Assembly: GCA_963663285.2 (NCBI GenBank)
Contig: CAXXNI010000002.1
Coordinates: 1,240,001-1,304,000 of the forward strand
From: CAXXOK01 sp963663285
Lineage (GTDB): Bacteria > Bacillota > Clostridia > Christensenellales > Aristaeellaceae
Reading direction: 5' to 3'
Length of the DNA: 64,000 nt
Position numbers and translations under genes: made by a program. Positions 37,901-52,900 of this stretch are shown here, one piece after another. The notes under the pieces were generated by a model, which was not told where the DNA came from, searched no databases, and was given only the letters and a program-made list of their open reading frames with translations. Positions within the stretch are counted from its first letter, which is position 1, and each line of letters starts with the position of its first letter.

Positions 37901-40900
37901 TTGTACGCGCCGGAATCTTCCTGAATTGAAATATTACCCTGATCGGTAAAGGACGGTTGATCGTTTACGGGCTCGACCGTAATCGTAAAGGTTTGGATCG
38001 TGCTGGTATCGACGCCTCCATTGGCCGTACCGCCGTTGTCGGCCAAAGATACACTTACCAATGCCGTGCCAAAGGCGTCTGCCGCAGGTGTGTAGGTCAG
38101 TGTGCCCTCGGCATTCAGCGAAGGCTGGGATGTAAACAGCGCGTTGTTGTCATTGGTTGCAGCAAAAGTTAAGGTTTGTGCGCTTTCATTGTCTGCACCC
38201 GAATATAACTCGGTCGCCCAGTGTGTGACCGTCTGCGCGCCGCAATCCTCCAATACGGTCTGATCCCCACCTTTGACAAAGGTAGGTTGGTCGTTAATGG
38301 ATACGATTTCGATGATGAAGCTGTAATGTACCGTGTTGGTTTCATCATCCAAAGCTACGCTTACGGTAGTACTTCCGTGTGCATCCGGCGCCGTGGTAAA
38401 CACAAGCTTACCGTCGCTGGAAAGCGTAACCGGGTTTATAAACAGGGTCGCATCATAACCGGTAAGGGTGAAGGTAAGGTTCTGCCCGGCTTCATCCGTG
38501 CCGCCGCCCGGCAGAATGTTCGTTGCGAAAACCGCGTTTTGGTATTCGCCGCTATCTTCATCGACCGTCACTTTACTGCCAAGCGAGCAAGAGGGGTCAT
38601 CGTTCACAGCATTTACTATAATCGTAAGCGTATGCGCTGTAGATGTATCCACACCCTCCCGGTCGGTTCCGCCATTATCCTGCAAATATACATTGAAGGT
38701 GATGGAACCGTTTGCGTTATCCGCCGGAGTAAAGCTAACCAAGCCCGTATCGGTGTTGATTGCCGGACCAGCGCTGAAGAGGCTGGTGTTACCGTAGGTG
38801 GTTCTGCTCACTTCTTCCAGAGAGAAAGTATGCGACTGCGTTTCATTGTCCGGTCCAACAGCATATTCACTGACCCAGGCAACCGTTTTTGCACCGCAAT
38901 CTTCATCCACCGTTATCGCCCCGGCATCGGTAAAGGTTGGCTGATCATTTACCGGCAGCACCGTAATGGTGAAGGTTTTTTCAATCGAATTTGTACCATC
39001 GGAAAGTGAAACCGTCACCAGAGAAGAACCATTCGCATTTTCTGCTGGCGTAAAGGTAAGTTTGCCTGTATTCGTCAGCGCAGGCTGCGTGCTGAACAGT
39101 GCTTCATTCGCCACTGTCAAGGTAAAGGTAAGCGGTTGCTCGGTTTCATCCGTCCCGCCGCCGGTGGTAATCCCGGTTGCATAGGTATCGTTTTGATAAG
39201 CGCCGCTGTCCTCATTCACAGTAACCGTACCGCCAAGTGTATAGGTCGGAGCATCATTCACCGCACCTACGGTAATGATCAGCGTATGCCCAACGGATGT
39301 ATCCACACCTTCACGCTCGGTACCGCCATCGTCCTGCATGTATACCGTATAGGTAGCCGATCCACTGGCGTTTTCCGCCGGAGTAAAGCTAACCACGCCC
39401 GTATCCGCGTCTATCGTCGGTTGTACGCTAAACAGGTTGGTATTGCCATATGTTTCCCGGTCTTCTTCAATCTCCGTCATATAGAACGAATAGGTTTGAT
39501 CCGACTCGTTAGCAGGGCCGACGGAAATGCTGCCGTCCTCGACCCACGTATGGCTGTATGCGCCCGAATCCTCTTGCACTGATATGGCGCCCAAATCGCT
39601 GAAACTTGGTTGGTCATTCACGGGCAAAACGGTGATGAGCGCAGGCCCGTAGAACGTGGTATCGATTCCGCCGTATAAGGTGCCACCGTTATCGATCAGG
39701 TTCATGGTAATCTGCGACGAGCCGTTTGCATCTGCTTCCGGGGTGAAGGTTAGCGTGCCTGCCGCATTGATCGCGGGTAAACCCGTGGATGTAAACAGAT
39801 TGCTGTTTGCGCTGAAAACATCAAACGCCAGCGTCTGCTCGCTTTCATTATCCGCGCCGGTATACATGTCGGTACCCCAACTGGTAATGATTTGGGTACC
39901 GCAATCCTCCCAAACCGTTTGGTTGCTGCCGATGGTAAAGGTAGGATGATCGTTCACCGCGCGAATGGTAATGGTAAAGCTGCTATCGACGGTGTTGGTT
40001 TCATCGTCCAGGCTGATGGATACCGTCGTTGTGCCAAACTGGTCATCAGCCGGGGTGAACGTTAGCACACCCTCTGCCGTCATAGCAGGCTGTACGGCAA
40101 ACAACGATTTTTGATCCGCCGAAAGTGTAAACGTAAGCGCCTGGGTTTCTTCGTCGGTGCCGCCGCCAGTCGTAATGCCGGTTGCATAGGTTTGCATAAA
40201 CAAACCGCTGTCTTCATTTACAACGATCGGGTCGCCCAATGTGAATGTAGGATCATCATTGACGCTGGTTACGGTCATGGTAAAGGTATGCTCAACGGAG
40301 GTATCCACACCGCCGTTCTCTGTGCCATCATCGTCCTTTAACACCACGGTAACCTCTGCGGTTCCGTTGGCATTTTCTGCCGGGGTGAAGGAGATAACGC
40401 CGGTTTGGGAATCGATAGCCGGCGCAACACTGAACAGCTCCGTATTACCAACTACGTTTACCGTCCCCAGTGCCAGAGAGAAGTTATATGTTTGCTTTTC
40501 GTTGATCGTCGGGCCAAGGTACATCGAGTCCAAATCGGCCCAAGCGCTGGAATAAGCCCCGCTATCCTCTGCGACAGTAATATCCTCGTCCGCATCCAGC
40601 GCAGAGAAGGTCGGCTGGTCGTTCACCGGTTTTACAGTGATGACAAACGTATCCTGATACAGCACAGCATCCGCATTATTATCGCTGGTATCATCGCCGC
40701 CGTTTGCTGTTCCGCCGTCGTCGGTCAGGTACACGGTCACGGTCGCGCTGCCGTACATGTTGTCCGCCGGAGTATACGTTAATACACCGCTGTCATCCAA
40801 AGCGGGCTGTCCGCCGGATGTAAACAGGTCATTATTATCATTGGATAAATGGAACGTCAGCGTTTGCCCATCTTCATTGGCCGGGCCTTTGGAAATATCC

Positions 40901-43900
40901 GTCGCCCAACCCGTTATAGTCTGTAAACCGCAATCTTCCAAAACCGTCTGGTCTTCTCCCCCGGTAAAGGAAGGCTCGTCGTTTACCGGTGTAATATTCA
41001 CCGTGAACGCGGAACTCGCCGTTAACCCACCCGGATCCTTTACGGTAAGCGCAACCGGGATATTGCCATTCTGGTCTGCCAGCGGTGTTATGGTTACGGT
41101 GCGCTCGCCGCCGTTACCGACAAACACAAAGCCGCTTACAGGAATCACGCTGGTATCGTCAGAACTGCCGGTAACCGTCAGCTCCAGTACATCGTTGTCA
41201 ATATCGGCAACGTTGAACGTGATCGCCGCAGTCTTCCCATCCTCCAATATCGTCTGATCCGTAATCGCGGTAATGGTTGGAGCATCGTTTACCGGCGTAA
41301 CGTTCAGTGTAAAGCTGATAGCTTTATGCTTGCCCGCAGCATCCGTTACGGTAATGGTAATCAACGCGCTTCCGTTTGCATTCGCAATCGGGGTCAGGGT
41401 AACGTATTTCTGTCCGGTTTCCCCGTCCGTCGTAAACACAATCCCGTCGGTTCCGATCAGCGACGGGTTGCCGGACACCGCAGAAAGGGTAAGCGCGGAC
41501 AGATCATCGTCGATGTCCGCTACGTTTACAGGGATGGCCGCCGTTGCGCTATCCTCAAAAATGGTTTGGTCTTCTATTGTCTCAATCGTCGGTGTATCAT
41601 CCACCGCCAGCACATGCACCACAAATGTTGCGCTGCCTGTATTGTTTATACTGGCGCCGTCATCCGCGGTTAAGGTAATGGTAACATCCCCGTTTTGATC
41701 CGCCAAGGGCTTTACGTTTACCACACGGTCGCGGGCGTTTCCGGTAAGTGTTATATCCAACGGAATCACAAGGGATTCATTATCCGATGTGGCTGTTACG
41801 GTAATGCCGGTAATAGAGCTGTCAATATCCGATATAGAGTAGTATAAATCTCCCGTGTTTCCGTCTTCCGATATTGTCTGGTCACTCGGTGGCGTTACGA
41901 CTGGCGCATCGTTGACCGGGTTGACAATCAATGTGAAGTAAGCATAGCGGATGGTATTGCCGTCGCTTGCATATATGTAGATATTCGTTGTGCCATTTTG
42001 GTCCGCCGCCGGCGTAACCGTAATGGTCCGGTCGCCAGCCGCACCGGTCAATGTGATGCCTGAATCGGGCACCAGCGTTTTATCCACAGCAGATGCAGTA
42101 ACCGTAACGCCTTCCGGCCCGGATTCTTCATCGTCTACCGTGAAGGAAATCGCACTGGTACTGGTGTCTTCATCGATAGTATAGTTTTCAACAATCTTGA
42201 TCCAGTTTACCTTTTGCTCGTTCACCGTCGGCGTATCGTTTACCGGCAATACCGTAAGCGCTACCAGTGTGGTGGCGGTTTTTACGTCTCCGGTGAGTGT
42301 ATTGTCTGTGCCGGTATCCGAAACGGTTATGGAAATCGTCGTCAGCGACTGGTAGCTGTCCACCGGGGTCACTTTCATCCAGCGGTTATTACCGCTGCCC
42401 CCGAATTCGACGGATGCAATCGCCTCTTCGTCCCATATTCCACTCAGGGTAAGGTCGTCCGGATTATCCTCAATGTCGTCTACCGTAAAGTAGAACATTT
42501 GCGCCGTGCTGTCCTCATTGATGGTCCATACTTCCGCCGCATCAATGGTTGGCGCGTCATTTTCCGGGGTAATGGTAACCGTAACCAACGCAACATTGGA
42601 ATTTAGCCCGGAGGTATCCTTGGTACGGTAGCTGAAATAATCGGTACCGTTTTGGTTGGCATACGGCGTATAGGTAAAGGTACCATCCGTATTAAATTCA
42701 ATCGTACCCTTTGCAGGCGACTGTATGGTGGTAAAGGTTTGTGCGTCTCCATCCACATCGTAGTACAGGGATGTCAGCGCCCCTTCGATGCTGGAATCCT
42801 CACCCACGACAATCGCCGAATCCTCCACAACGGGAGCATCGTTCTGCGGCTCAATATCAATAGTGATCGCTGCCGTTTCCGAATCCACCGTACTATCATT
42901 TACTTTAAAGTAGAAAATATCGGTACCATTGGCGTCAGGGTTGGGGGTATACGTATATTTCCCGGTTACCGAATCCAGTTCCACCGTGCCCAGCGCCAAA
43001 GCGCCATCGGTCTCTACAAGCGCATAGGTGAGAACATCGTTTTCATCTACATCCGTACCGATCAGATACCCTTGCATCGGCTGATCCTCAAATGTGGATA
43101 CAATCTTTGCCACCGCTACCGGCTGATCATTCTCCGGTGTAATGGTAACAGTCACTTTGGCGATAGAGGAAAACAGCGTAATGGGACCTTCGGTTTTAAA
43201 GGTAAAGGTATCGGTGCCATTGGCGTTCTCGTTAGGCGTGTACGTGAAAGAACCGTCCTCGTTTACCACAGCCGTACCGAGTGTACCATTCTCCACCAGA
43301 TGATAGAGTATGGTAACGCCGCTGTCCGCAGTACCGGTTAACTGACCGTCGGTGATCGCCACATCTTCCGTAGTGGTGAACGATGCATTTTCTGCTGTGG
43401 GCGCACTGGGCACATTGGCAACATGAATGGTCACAGTCGCCGGTTCTGACGTGAGTTGCGCGTTCGATGCCGTGAATGTGAAGGAATCGTCTCCGCTGAA
43501 ACCTGCGTCCGGTATATAGTGGAAAGTTCCGTTGGCAGAAAAGTCCAGCGTACCATGACTGGGGCTGCTGGCGTTCGCAAAGCTGATGCCGTCTCCATTC
43601 AAATCGCTGCCGCTGACATACTCATACATTTCTGTATCTTCGTCAATGGTGCGTTCTAAGCTATAGGCTGTCGGCTGATAATACACATGGGTAACTGTGA
43701 GTACAAAGGTACGCACATGCGTATTGTTATCCGTATCCGTAACCCGTACAGTCATTACGGTTCGGCCCGTACGGTAGGCATTGGGCGTAAGCACAAAGGA
43801 GTAGTTGCCATCCGTTTCCGTAATGACAATGTCGTTTGCATAGTCGTTGTTCAACAGCCATGTATTGGACGATGTAATAGAAACCGATTGGATGGTAATA

Positions 43901-46900
43901 TTCGTTACCGAGATATCGATAGCATCCGTGGAGGTGTTCTCTTCAATCGTCCGGTCAGCAATATAGTTCAGTCCGCCACCGGGGCCTTCACCATAGATAT
44001 GCACATATATTGAAGCATTCTCCGATTCGCCGCCATAGCTGTCGGCAGCCTTATACAAAATCGTATCCGTCACGCCAATATCCGTGCCATTGGGCGTATA
44101 GGTAAAGGTGCCGTTGCCGTTATTGACGATCGAGCCGTACACCGGCGTTGATTCCACGCTGTACGTAAGCGAGTTCCAATCCGGGTCATACCCTACCGGT
44201 GTAATGGTGACAGCTGTGTCCTTATCGGTATAGTAATACAGATCATACGCCACCGGATTGTCGTTTACGGACGTAACCGTAATAGAAACCATATAGATAC
44301 CGGTACTCAGTGCATTTTCTGCTCTATCTTCCGTAGCGATAAAGGTGAAATAGTCCGTACCATGATAATTGGTGTACGGTGTATAGGTAAAGCTGCCGGT
44401 AACCGTATCAAAGCTTGTCAGCGTACCGTGGTTTACATTGTTTAAAACCGTATAGATCAGCGTATCCCCATCCGGATCGTATGCCGCAACACTTCCATTC
44501 ACAGCCGTATCTTCCGACGTGGTAAGCGTAAGCGTGGTCTCCTCCGTAACCTGCGGCGCATCGTTCACATTGCGTACGACTATCGTTACCGTCGCGGTCG
44601 TATAATCGCCGCTGGGATCTTCCGCTTTATATGCGGCGATTGCTGTTACGGTTTCCTCGGTCGTCATTTCGGCAGGCATAAAGGTAAACGCGCCGCTAGC
44701 CGCATCCACCAGCGTAAACGTGCCGGATGCCGGTTCTGTTACGACAGAGTAGGTAATCGTATCGTTTTCTATATCCGTCGCCTTGAGCATCCCGTTGAGG
44801 GTTTGTCCCTCATCCAGATTGATATTTTCATTCTGTGCAACCGGCGCATCGTTAACAGCATTAATCGTAACCGTTACCGTGGCAGTGTTGGAGTAGGTTG
44901 CTCCATCATAAGCGCGGAAAGTGAAGCGCTCGGTACCGTTATAGTTGGCGGCGGACGAATACGTGTATGCGCCCGTATCGGCATCCAGCGTGACTGTGCC
45001 GCCATTATTGGGCGTACTGATAATGGAGTAAACGAGCGTGGCATTATCCACATCCGTTACCAGCCCGGCGAGCGAACCGGCAATATCTGTGGCGTCCTCA
45101 TCTACGGTCAGTGTGCCGTCTTCCGTTACGGGAGGATCGTTGATGCCGGTCAGGTCGATGGTGACTTGCGCATCGTTGCTGTATACCGTACCGTCAAATA
45201 CACGGTAGGAGAAACTATCCGGGCCTTCAAAATAGTCCTTGTAGGGTACATAGATGAAGGTACCGGCTGCCGCGTCAAGTGTAACCGTACCGCCGGATGC
45301 GGTGGTAAGCGTTGTCACGTTATGGTCGCTGCCGGAAACCAGCTCATATGTAAAGGTATCCTTATCCGGATCGTAAATACTGAAGCTGCCTTTAAGCTGT
45401 TGGTCTTCATCCGTATCCAGACCGGTGGTTAAATCGTACGCAATGGGCGTATCATTCACCGATGTGATGTTGATATGGAAATCGATAGAGCTGGAGGTTG
45501 CGCCTCCGGCATCGGAAAGGGATACGGTAATCACCCCGACGCCGTTTGCATTATCAGCAGGTGTGAACGTCAGGTTCCCCGCAGCGTCAATCGCGGGCTG
45601 CACGGAGAACATAGCGGGAATATCGGCTGTCACTGCAAAGGTGAGTGCTTCTTCCTCGTTGGCTGCTCCGGTGGATATATTCGTCGCCCAGCCACTTACC
45701 GTCTGCGCGCCGCAATCTTCCAGCACGGTTACATCTTCGCCTGCTGTAAAGGAAGGCGTATCGTTTACCGCGTTTACCGTCAGGCGGAAGGTGCGCGTCG
45801 CCACCTGCGTGCCGCCGTCAGAAACCTGCAAAGTAACATCGGTATATCCATTCTGGTCGGCTACGGGAACCATCTTCACCGTACGGGTGCCCGTCGAGCC
45901 GGTGATAACGATGTGCTCGCTGTCCAGCGGGAGCAAATCCGTGTTGGTGGATGCAGTCGCCGTCAGCATTAGCAGTGATGTGCTGGTATCAATATCACCA
46001 ATGTATACGTTGATACTCTTAGTAACATCTTCGTTTGTGCTCTGGCTAGAAATCGCAGTCATCGTCGGCGGATCGTTTACCGGGTCGACCGTCAGCAGGA
46101 AGGAAGATGTGCTCAAAGCACCGCTGGTATCCTTCACCGTCAGGGTTATCGTTGCCGTTCCGTTGTAATTGGCAACCGGCGTAATGGTGACCGCGCAGGA
46201 ACCGTCGGGTTCGATAGCGGATAGAACAATACTGCTGCGCGGAATCATCGCCGTGTTGTTCGCGGCAGCCGAAACCGTCAGGTCGGCAATGACGTTATCC
46301 ACATCGGCAACGGTAAAGGCAATCGCACCGGTATTGGTATCTTCATCAATCGTTACAGGGTCAACCGTCGAAATAGTCGGTTTATCGTTGGCCGCATTCA
46401 CGGTAAGGGTAAAGGTGGTATCAGCCGTCAGGCTCCCATCGCTTACCGTCAGGGTAATTTCAGCTGTGCCGTACTCGTCCTGTGCAGGCAGTATGGTTAC
46501 CGTGCGGTTTGCTCCGCTGCCGCCCGTAACAATATGGGTGCTGTCGTTGGGTACCAGCGTGCTGTTGCCGGATACCGCAGTAACTGTGCAGGCGCTTACA
46601 TCACTGTCAATATCGCCGATCGTGAAACCGATCGCACCAGTTGAAACGTCTTCATCCGTCGAACGGTCGACAACTGCGCTGATGGTTGGCGCATCGTTCA
46701 CAGGGGTTACGGTGAGGGTAATGGTTTTAGTGGTCGTACCCTTTTGCGAGTCGGCAACCGACAGGGTCAAATTTACCGTGCCGCTTCGGTTTTCCTCCGG
46801 CTCCAGCGTAAGGGTGCGCTCTGCGCCGCTGCCCGCCAGCGTCATTTTGGATTTTTCCAGCAGCGCCGTATTATCACTCGCGTAAGCGATGGTTAGATCG

Positions 46901-49900
46901 TCCGGGCCATCTTCAACATCCACAAGAGTAAAAGAGTATACATAGGGGGTATCTTCCGGCGTTTCCACCGCGGCAAGTCCCGTGATGGTCGGTTTATCGT
47001 TAGCCGCCGTTACGCTGATGGTGAAACTCTGCTCCGCAGACGTATCCGTATCGCCGCCGCCGTTATCCTGTACCTTAATAGAAAGGGTCGCCGTACCATA
47101 CGCGTTATCCGCCGGGGTATAGGTAAGCGTGCCTTCCGGGCTGACAGACGGTTCAACGGCAAATAGCGCTGCGCTGTCGGCAACGTCTTCGCTGGTAATG
47201 GAGAGGATATACGTAAGAGTTTGGGCGGATTCGTTAGCTGGTCCGGTCGACATGGTCGTAATCCAGTCCGTAACGGTTTGCGCGCCGCAATCCTCCACCA
47301 CGGTCTGATCCGCACCGACGGTGAAAGACGGCACATCGTTAATCGGGTTCAGGGTTACGCTTACGGTAATCACATCCGTGCCGCCGTATGCGTCGGATAC
47401 AGTAACATCAAAGCTATCGCTTCCGTTATCATCCGCAAAAGGCGTGTAGGTAATCTCGCCTGTCGTTTCGCCAATCACAGCAGTACCACGGTCGGCCGGT
47501 ACCGTTACACTCCATGTAAGCGTATCGGTATCCACATCGGTGGCATGCAGTGTCAGTGTTTGTACCGTATCTTCATCTGTGGTGATCGCCGGCTCTGTTT
47601 CCGTAATTAACGGATTGGTATTTTCAATATACGTCCATAAAGAAGACGCCTGCTCGGTTGTGGTGCCTGTTGTATCCTCGTTGGTTGCCGTCACCAGCAC
47701 GCGCACATATTGATGGCTTTCCGCAGCGGTAAGCGTATAGGTATTCCCGGTAGCAATGTTTGCCGCATCCGTACCCGCGCCATCCACCGCGCACTGCCAT
47801 TGGTAGGTATAGACAATCGTACCGTCATTGCTATCGGCATCATCATTCCATGTGCCTTCGTGGGCAGTGAGCGTATTGCCGTAAGCAAACGTACCGGTAA
47901 CGGACGGAATCACCGTATTCACGGGAATATCGTTTACAGCATCGACCGTTACATTGACCTGCACATCGTTTGTTCCGCCCATACCATCGCTGATGCTGAC
48001 GGTAAAAGCATCGGTCCCATGATAATTCAATACCGGCGAATAGGAAATTTCACCTGTTTCCGCATCGATACTTGCCGTACCATGGCTTGCTGCCGCCGAA
48101 ACGCTCCAGGTCAGAGTATCCGCGTCCGCATCTGTCGCATGAAGGGTCAGCGCAGCAGGCGTATCTTCATCTGTTGTCATTGTAGGCGCTGTTTCGGTAA
48201 TGACCGGCGCTGTATTGGAAATGGCATACCAGGGGGAGGTATCCCCCGTTTCCTGCGTGCCTGTACTATCCGCGTTGGTTACCGTTACGGCAATGCGCAC
48301 ATACTGATGGCTCTGCGCGCTGGTCAGCGGGAAGGTTGTCCCTTCCCCTGCCATCGCTTCGTTTGTGCCGGTGCCATCATCCGCAAAATACCACTTATAT
48401 TGGTAGGTAATCGTACCGGCGTTATCGTCAATATCATCGTTCCATTCGCCAGCGTTGGCCGTTAGCGTATTCCCGGCTGCAAAAGTACCGGTAATGGAAG
48501 GATCGGTTGCTTTTACAGGGGTATCATTTATTGCGTTCACCGTGATGGTAAAGCTTTGCGTAGCGGGGTTTTCCCCACCTGCGCTGTCTTTTACGCTTAC
48601 GGTCATTTCTGAACTGCCGTTAGCGTTTGCAGCAGGCGTGTAAGTCAATGTTCCGTTCGCATCCACCGTAGGAGCAGCAGAGAACAGTGCGGCATTGGTA
48701 ATATCCGATACCGTGAAGATCAGCGTCTGCTCGCTTTCGTTATCCGGCCCAACAGACATTTCAGGTATCCAGTTTACAACCGTCTGCGCACCGCAATCTT
48801 CGTCCACCGTTTGGTTGGCGCCAACCGAAAAGGTGGGAATATCATTTACAGATGTAATGGTGACCGTGACAGCAATGCTGTCTGTCGCGCCATTACCGTC
48901 TGAAACAGTCGCAGTAAAGCTGTCGGTTCCGTTTTCGTCCGCATTGGGCTGGTAGGTGACAACGCCATCTTCAATGGAAGCATTTCCGATGGACGGTGTT
49001 GTAATCTCCCATGAAAGCATATCGCCATCCGCATCCGCCGCGGTAAGTGTCAGTGTTTGCGCAGCGCCGTCCTCCGCAAATTCCATGGCAGCCGTATCGC
49101 CCTGACCAATAACCGGAGCCTCGTTTAAAACCTCAACAGCAGCAGAATAGGCGGTATCATACGCGGGGGTTGCATCACTGTCGGTGCAGGTAACAATGGC
49201 TCGAATGAACAAATCATTCTCATCGATAGTTAAAGTATAGGTATCGGCTGTCGCGCCGCCAAGATCGCTCCACGGACCAGATTCGCTGGCTGACTTTTGC
49301 CATTGGTAGGCATAGTGCAGCGCAGTCGCCGCATCGCCATCCGCAGTATCGTTCCAGTCTCCGGTTGATACGCTTAGCGTTTGGCCATTGTGCGGCGTTC
49401 CGCTGATCGCAGGCAGCACTGTATTGCGCGGCGCGTCATTAACAGGGGCGACCGTAATGGTGAAGGTTTGCGTTTCCGGATTGGTCGCTTCGGCGCTATC
49501 CGATACGGACAGCGTAATCGTCGCGCTGCCGTTTGCATCATCTGCCGGAGTAAAGGTTAATGTGCCAGACCCGCTCACAGCCGGGCCAGCGGCAAAGAGG
49601 GATTCGTTTGTGTTGTTAGTAACGGCAAAGGTCAGCGTCTGCGTACTTTCATCGGCAGGTCCGGCAGACATGGCGCCAATCCAGCTTTCTACCGTCTGCG
49701 CGCCGCAATCCTCATTCACCGCTTGGTTTTCACCCACGGTAAAGGTTGGAATATCATTTACCGCAGAAATAGTCACGGAAACCGCCACGCTGTCGGAGCC
49801 ATCATGGGCATCCAGAGCGCTAATGGTGAAGCTGTCACTTCCATTATAATCATCCTGCGGGGCATAAGTAACATAGCCCGTATCAGCGTTAATGCTCGCG

Positions 49901-52900
49901 GTACCATGGCTGGCTTGCTCCGAGACACTCCACGTAACAGTATCGCCATCCGTATCCGTCGCGCTGAGCGATACGCTCCCCTCGGTATCCTCCGCCGTAG
50001 TGATAGAAGGATCAGCTTCCTGAATGTCAGGTGCTGTGTTGGAAATTGCATACCAGCCAGAATTAGCTTCCGCTGTTATTGTTCCGGTTGCATCCGTATC
50101 TGCAATGCTGACGACGACACGAATGTAAAGATGGGCATCGGCTGTAGCCGCTTGATAACTCCAGCCTGTGCCTACCTGCTTAACGCCTGTTCCGTCAGTG
50201 TCTTGCGCGGTTTGCCATACGCAGGTGAAATCTTCTGGATTGATTGCATTGCCATCGGCATCGTCGTTCCATGTGCCCGCATCCGCTGTAAGCGCTCCGG
50301 TTACCACAAACGTACCGCTGATCGATGGTATCACCGTGTTTACAGGCGCATCGTTTACAGGGTTTACTGTAATGGTAAAATCCTGCGCCACCGCTGCGTT
50401 TCCGCCTTCGCTGTCTGCGGCAGAAAGCGTAATCACCGCATTTCCATGCTGGTTCGCCGCAGGTGTATAGGTAAGCGTTCCCGCGTCATCCACCGCCGGC
50501 CCGGCCGCAAACAACGTTGGGTTGGTGTTATGATCGACTGTGAATATAAGGGTTTGGTCGCTTTCATTGGCGGGGCCTGTGCTCATCTGCGCCATCCAGT
50601 TTGCAACCGTCTGCGCGCCGCAATCCTCATTCACCGCTTGGTTTTCGCCTACGGTAAAGGAGGGAATGTCGTTTACAGCAGCAATGGATACTAATACTGT
50701 AATCGCATCCGAACCGCCGTTTCCATCCGATACGGTCACAACAAAACTATCGTCTCCGTTTTCATCCGCAGACGGCGTATAACTGGCTATGCTGCCCGTG
50801 AGGGATGCTGTTCCTTTTGTACCCTGTGTGGTCAACGCCCAGGTAAGCGAATCACCGTCTTCATCCGTTGCATCAAGCGTTGTGCTCTGTGCTAAGCCAT
50901 CTTCCGTCAGGGACAGCGAAGTGCTTTCGCCCTGCGTTATAACCGGATCGGCATTGAGCACCTGCGCGCCGGTAGAATAAGCCGTAGCAGCAAGCGGTTC
51001 TGTATCAGTATCTGTGCAGGTAACCGCAACGCGAATCCACTGATCGTTCTGTGCGCTGGTGAGGGTATAGCTTGCAGACGTCGCGCCGGAAATATCACCC
51101 CATGAGCCGGAGGCTTCTGCCGCAGACTGCCATTGATAGGCATACGTCATCGCGGTAGCCAAATCGCCGTCTGCATCGTCATTCCAACTTCCAGTTGAGG
51201 CGGATACCGTTTGTCCGTTATGCAGTGTGCCCGACACTTCCGGTAATTGCGTGTTTCTGGGAGCATCGTTTACAGGGTTAATTGTAATGGTGAAAGACTG
51301 CGTAGCGCTTGCGCTTTTGCCCGCGCTGTCGGCAACCGACAGAGTGATTTCCGCCGTGCCGTTCGCATCATCGGCGGGGGTATAAGTAAGTGTACCGACG
51401 CTGCTAACAGCCGGAGCTGTCGCGAAAAGAGAAGGGTTGGTGTTGTCTTCCACCGTAAAGATAAGGGTTTGATCTATTTCATTATCAGGCCCGACAGACA
51501 TAGCTAACGGCCAGTTTAAAACCCTTTGCGTTCCGCAGTCTTCATCCGCCGTTTGATTCGCGCCTATGGTAAAGGATGGCGCATCGTTTACCGCATCAAT
51601 GGAGATATAAACCGTAATCGAATCCGTTCCCCCGTTACCATCTGAAACAGAGGCTACGAAGCTGTCCGCACCATTTTCATTTGCAGCAGGCACGTACGTT
51701 GCGGTTTCACCGGTTATTGTTGCCGTACCTTTGGTTGCTTGCGTGGTAATTGACCAGGTAAGGCTGTCCCCATCGCTATCCGTTGCGCTTAAGACAATAC
51801 TGTCCGCGTCACCGTCTTCGATAAAGCTCATGCTTGTACTGTCACCCGCAGTAAACGAAGGAGCCGTATTGAGGATCAGCAGCGTATCGGAATACGCTAC
51901 GGCTGATTTCGGCGCAGCATCATTATCCGTACAGGTTACAGCCACACGGACGTAAAGGTCGTTCTCAGCCGACGTAAGGGTATAATCCTCTTCGGATGCA
52001 TCTTCGATATCGCCCCACGGCCCGGCTTCTTCCGCTGCGGATTGCCATTGGTAGGTATAACCCCACGACGAAGCGTTGCTTCCATCCAAATCGTCATTCC
52101 AACTGCCGCTTAGCGCGGACAGCGTTTGTCCATTGTGCGGTGTACCGTCAATTTCCGGCGATGCAGTGCAGACCGGAGCATCGTTTACCGGCGTAACCGT
52201 TATGGAAAAATCCTGCGTTCCGGTGCTGTCGGCGCCTTCACTGTCCGTACAGGACAGAGTGAGGGTTGTGCTGCCGTTAGCATCAGCCGCAGGAGTAAAT
52301 GTAAGCGTTCCGTTGCCATCTACAGCGGGTGCGCCAGAAAATAGCGCTGTATTGGTATTATTCGTAACCGCAAAAGTAAGTGTCTGCGCGCTTTCATCCG
52401 CAGGCCCGGCGGACATAGCGCTCATCCAGTTTGCTACGGTTTGCGCGCCGCAGTCCTCCTCCACCGTTACAGGCGAGCCCACAGTAAAGGTAGGCACATC
52501 GTTTACCGCCGTAATCGTCACAGGCACAGTAATACTATCGCTGCCGCCGTTTCCATCCGAAACCGTCGCTACGAAGCTGTCTGAGCCATTATAATTTTCA
52601 TCGGTCGGGGTATAGAAAACCGTACTGGATTCTGCCGATGCTGTTCCGTGTTCGCCCTGCGTGGTAATAGTCCAGGTAAGCGAATCTCCGTCGCTATCAG
52701 ATGCTTCCAGCGTTATGCTTTGTGCGCTTCCATCCTCCTGACAGGTTAAGCTCACCGAATCGCTCTGTATAATCGGGGCATCATTAGAAGGATTAATTGT
52801 AACCGATATGGTGCCAGTATCGGAGGAATTCCCATCGGTTACGCTATAGGTAAAACTATCCGACCCATTTTCGTCCGCATTGGGCGTATAGGTATATGCG

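Noticed and set aside
38221..39009. Long plus-strand frames opposite the giant gene (also 42652-43341, 45425-46168, 49723-50694)
   Set aside because: They arise from the repetitive codon pattern of the giant gene and encode no coherent domains.
48793..52452. Regularly spaced repeats as a possible CRISPR array
   Set aside because: The period is 915 bases within an open reading frame, with no short repeat-spacer pattern and no cas genes.
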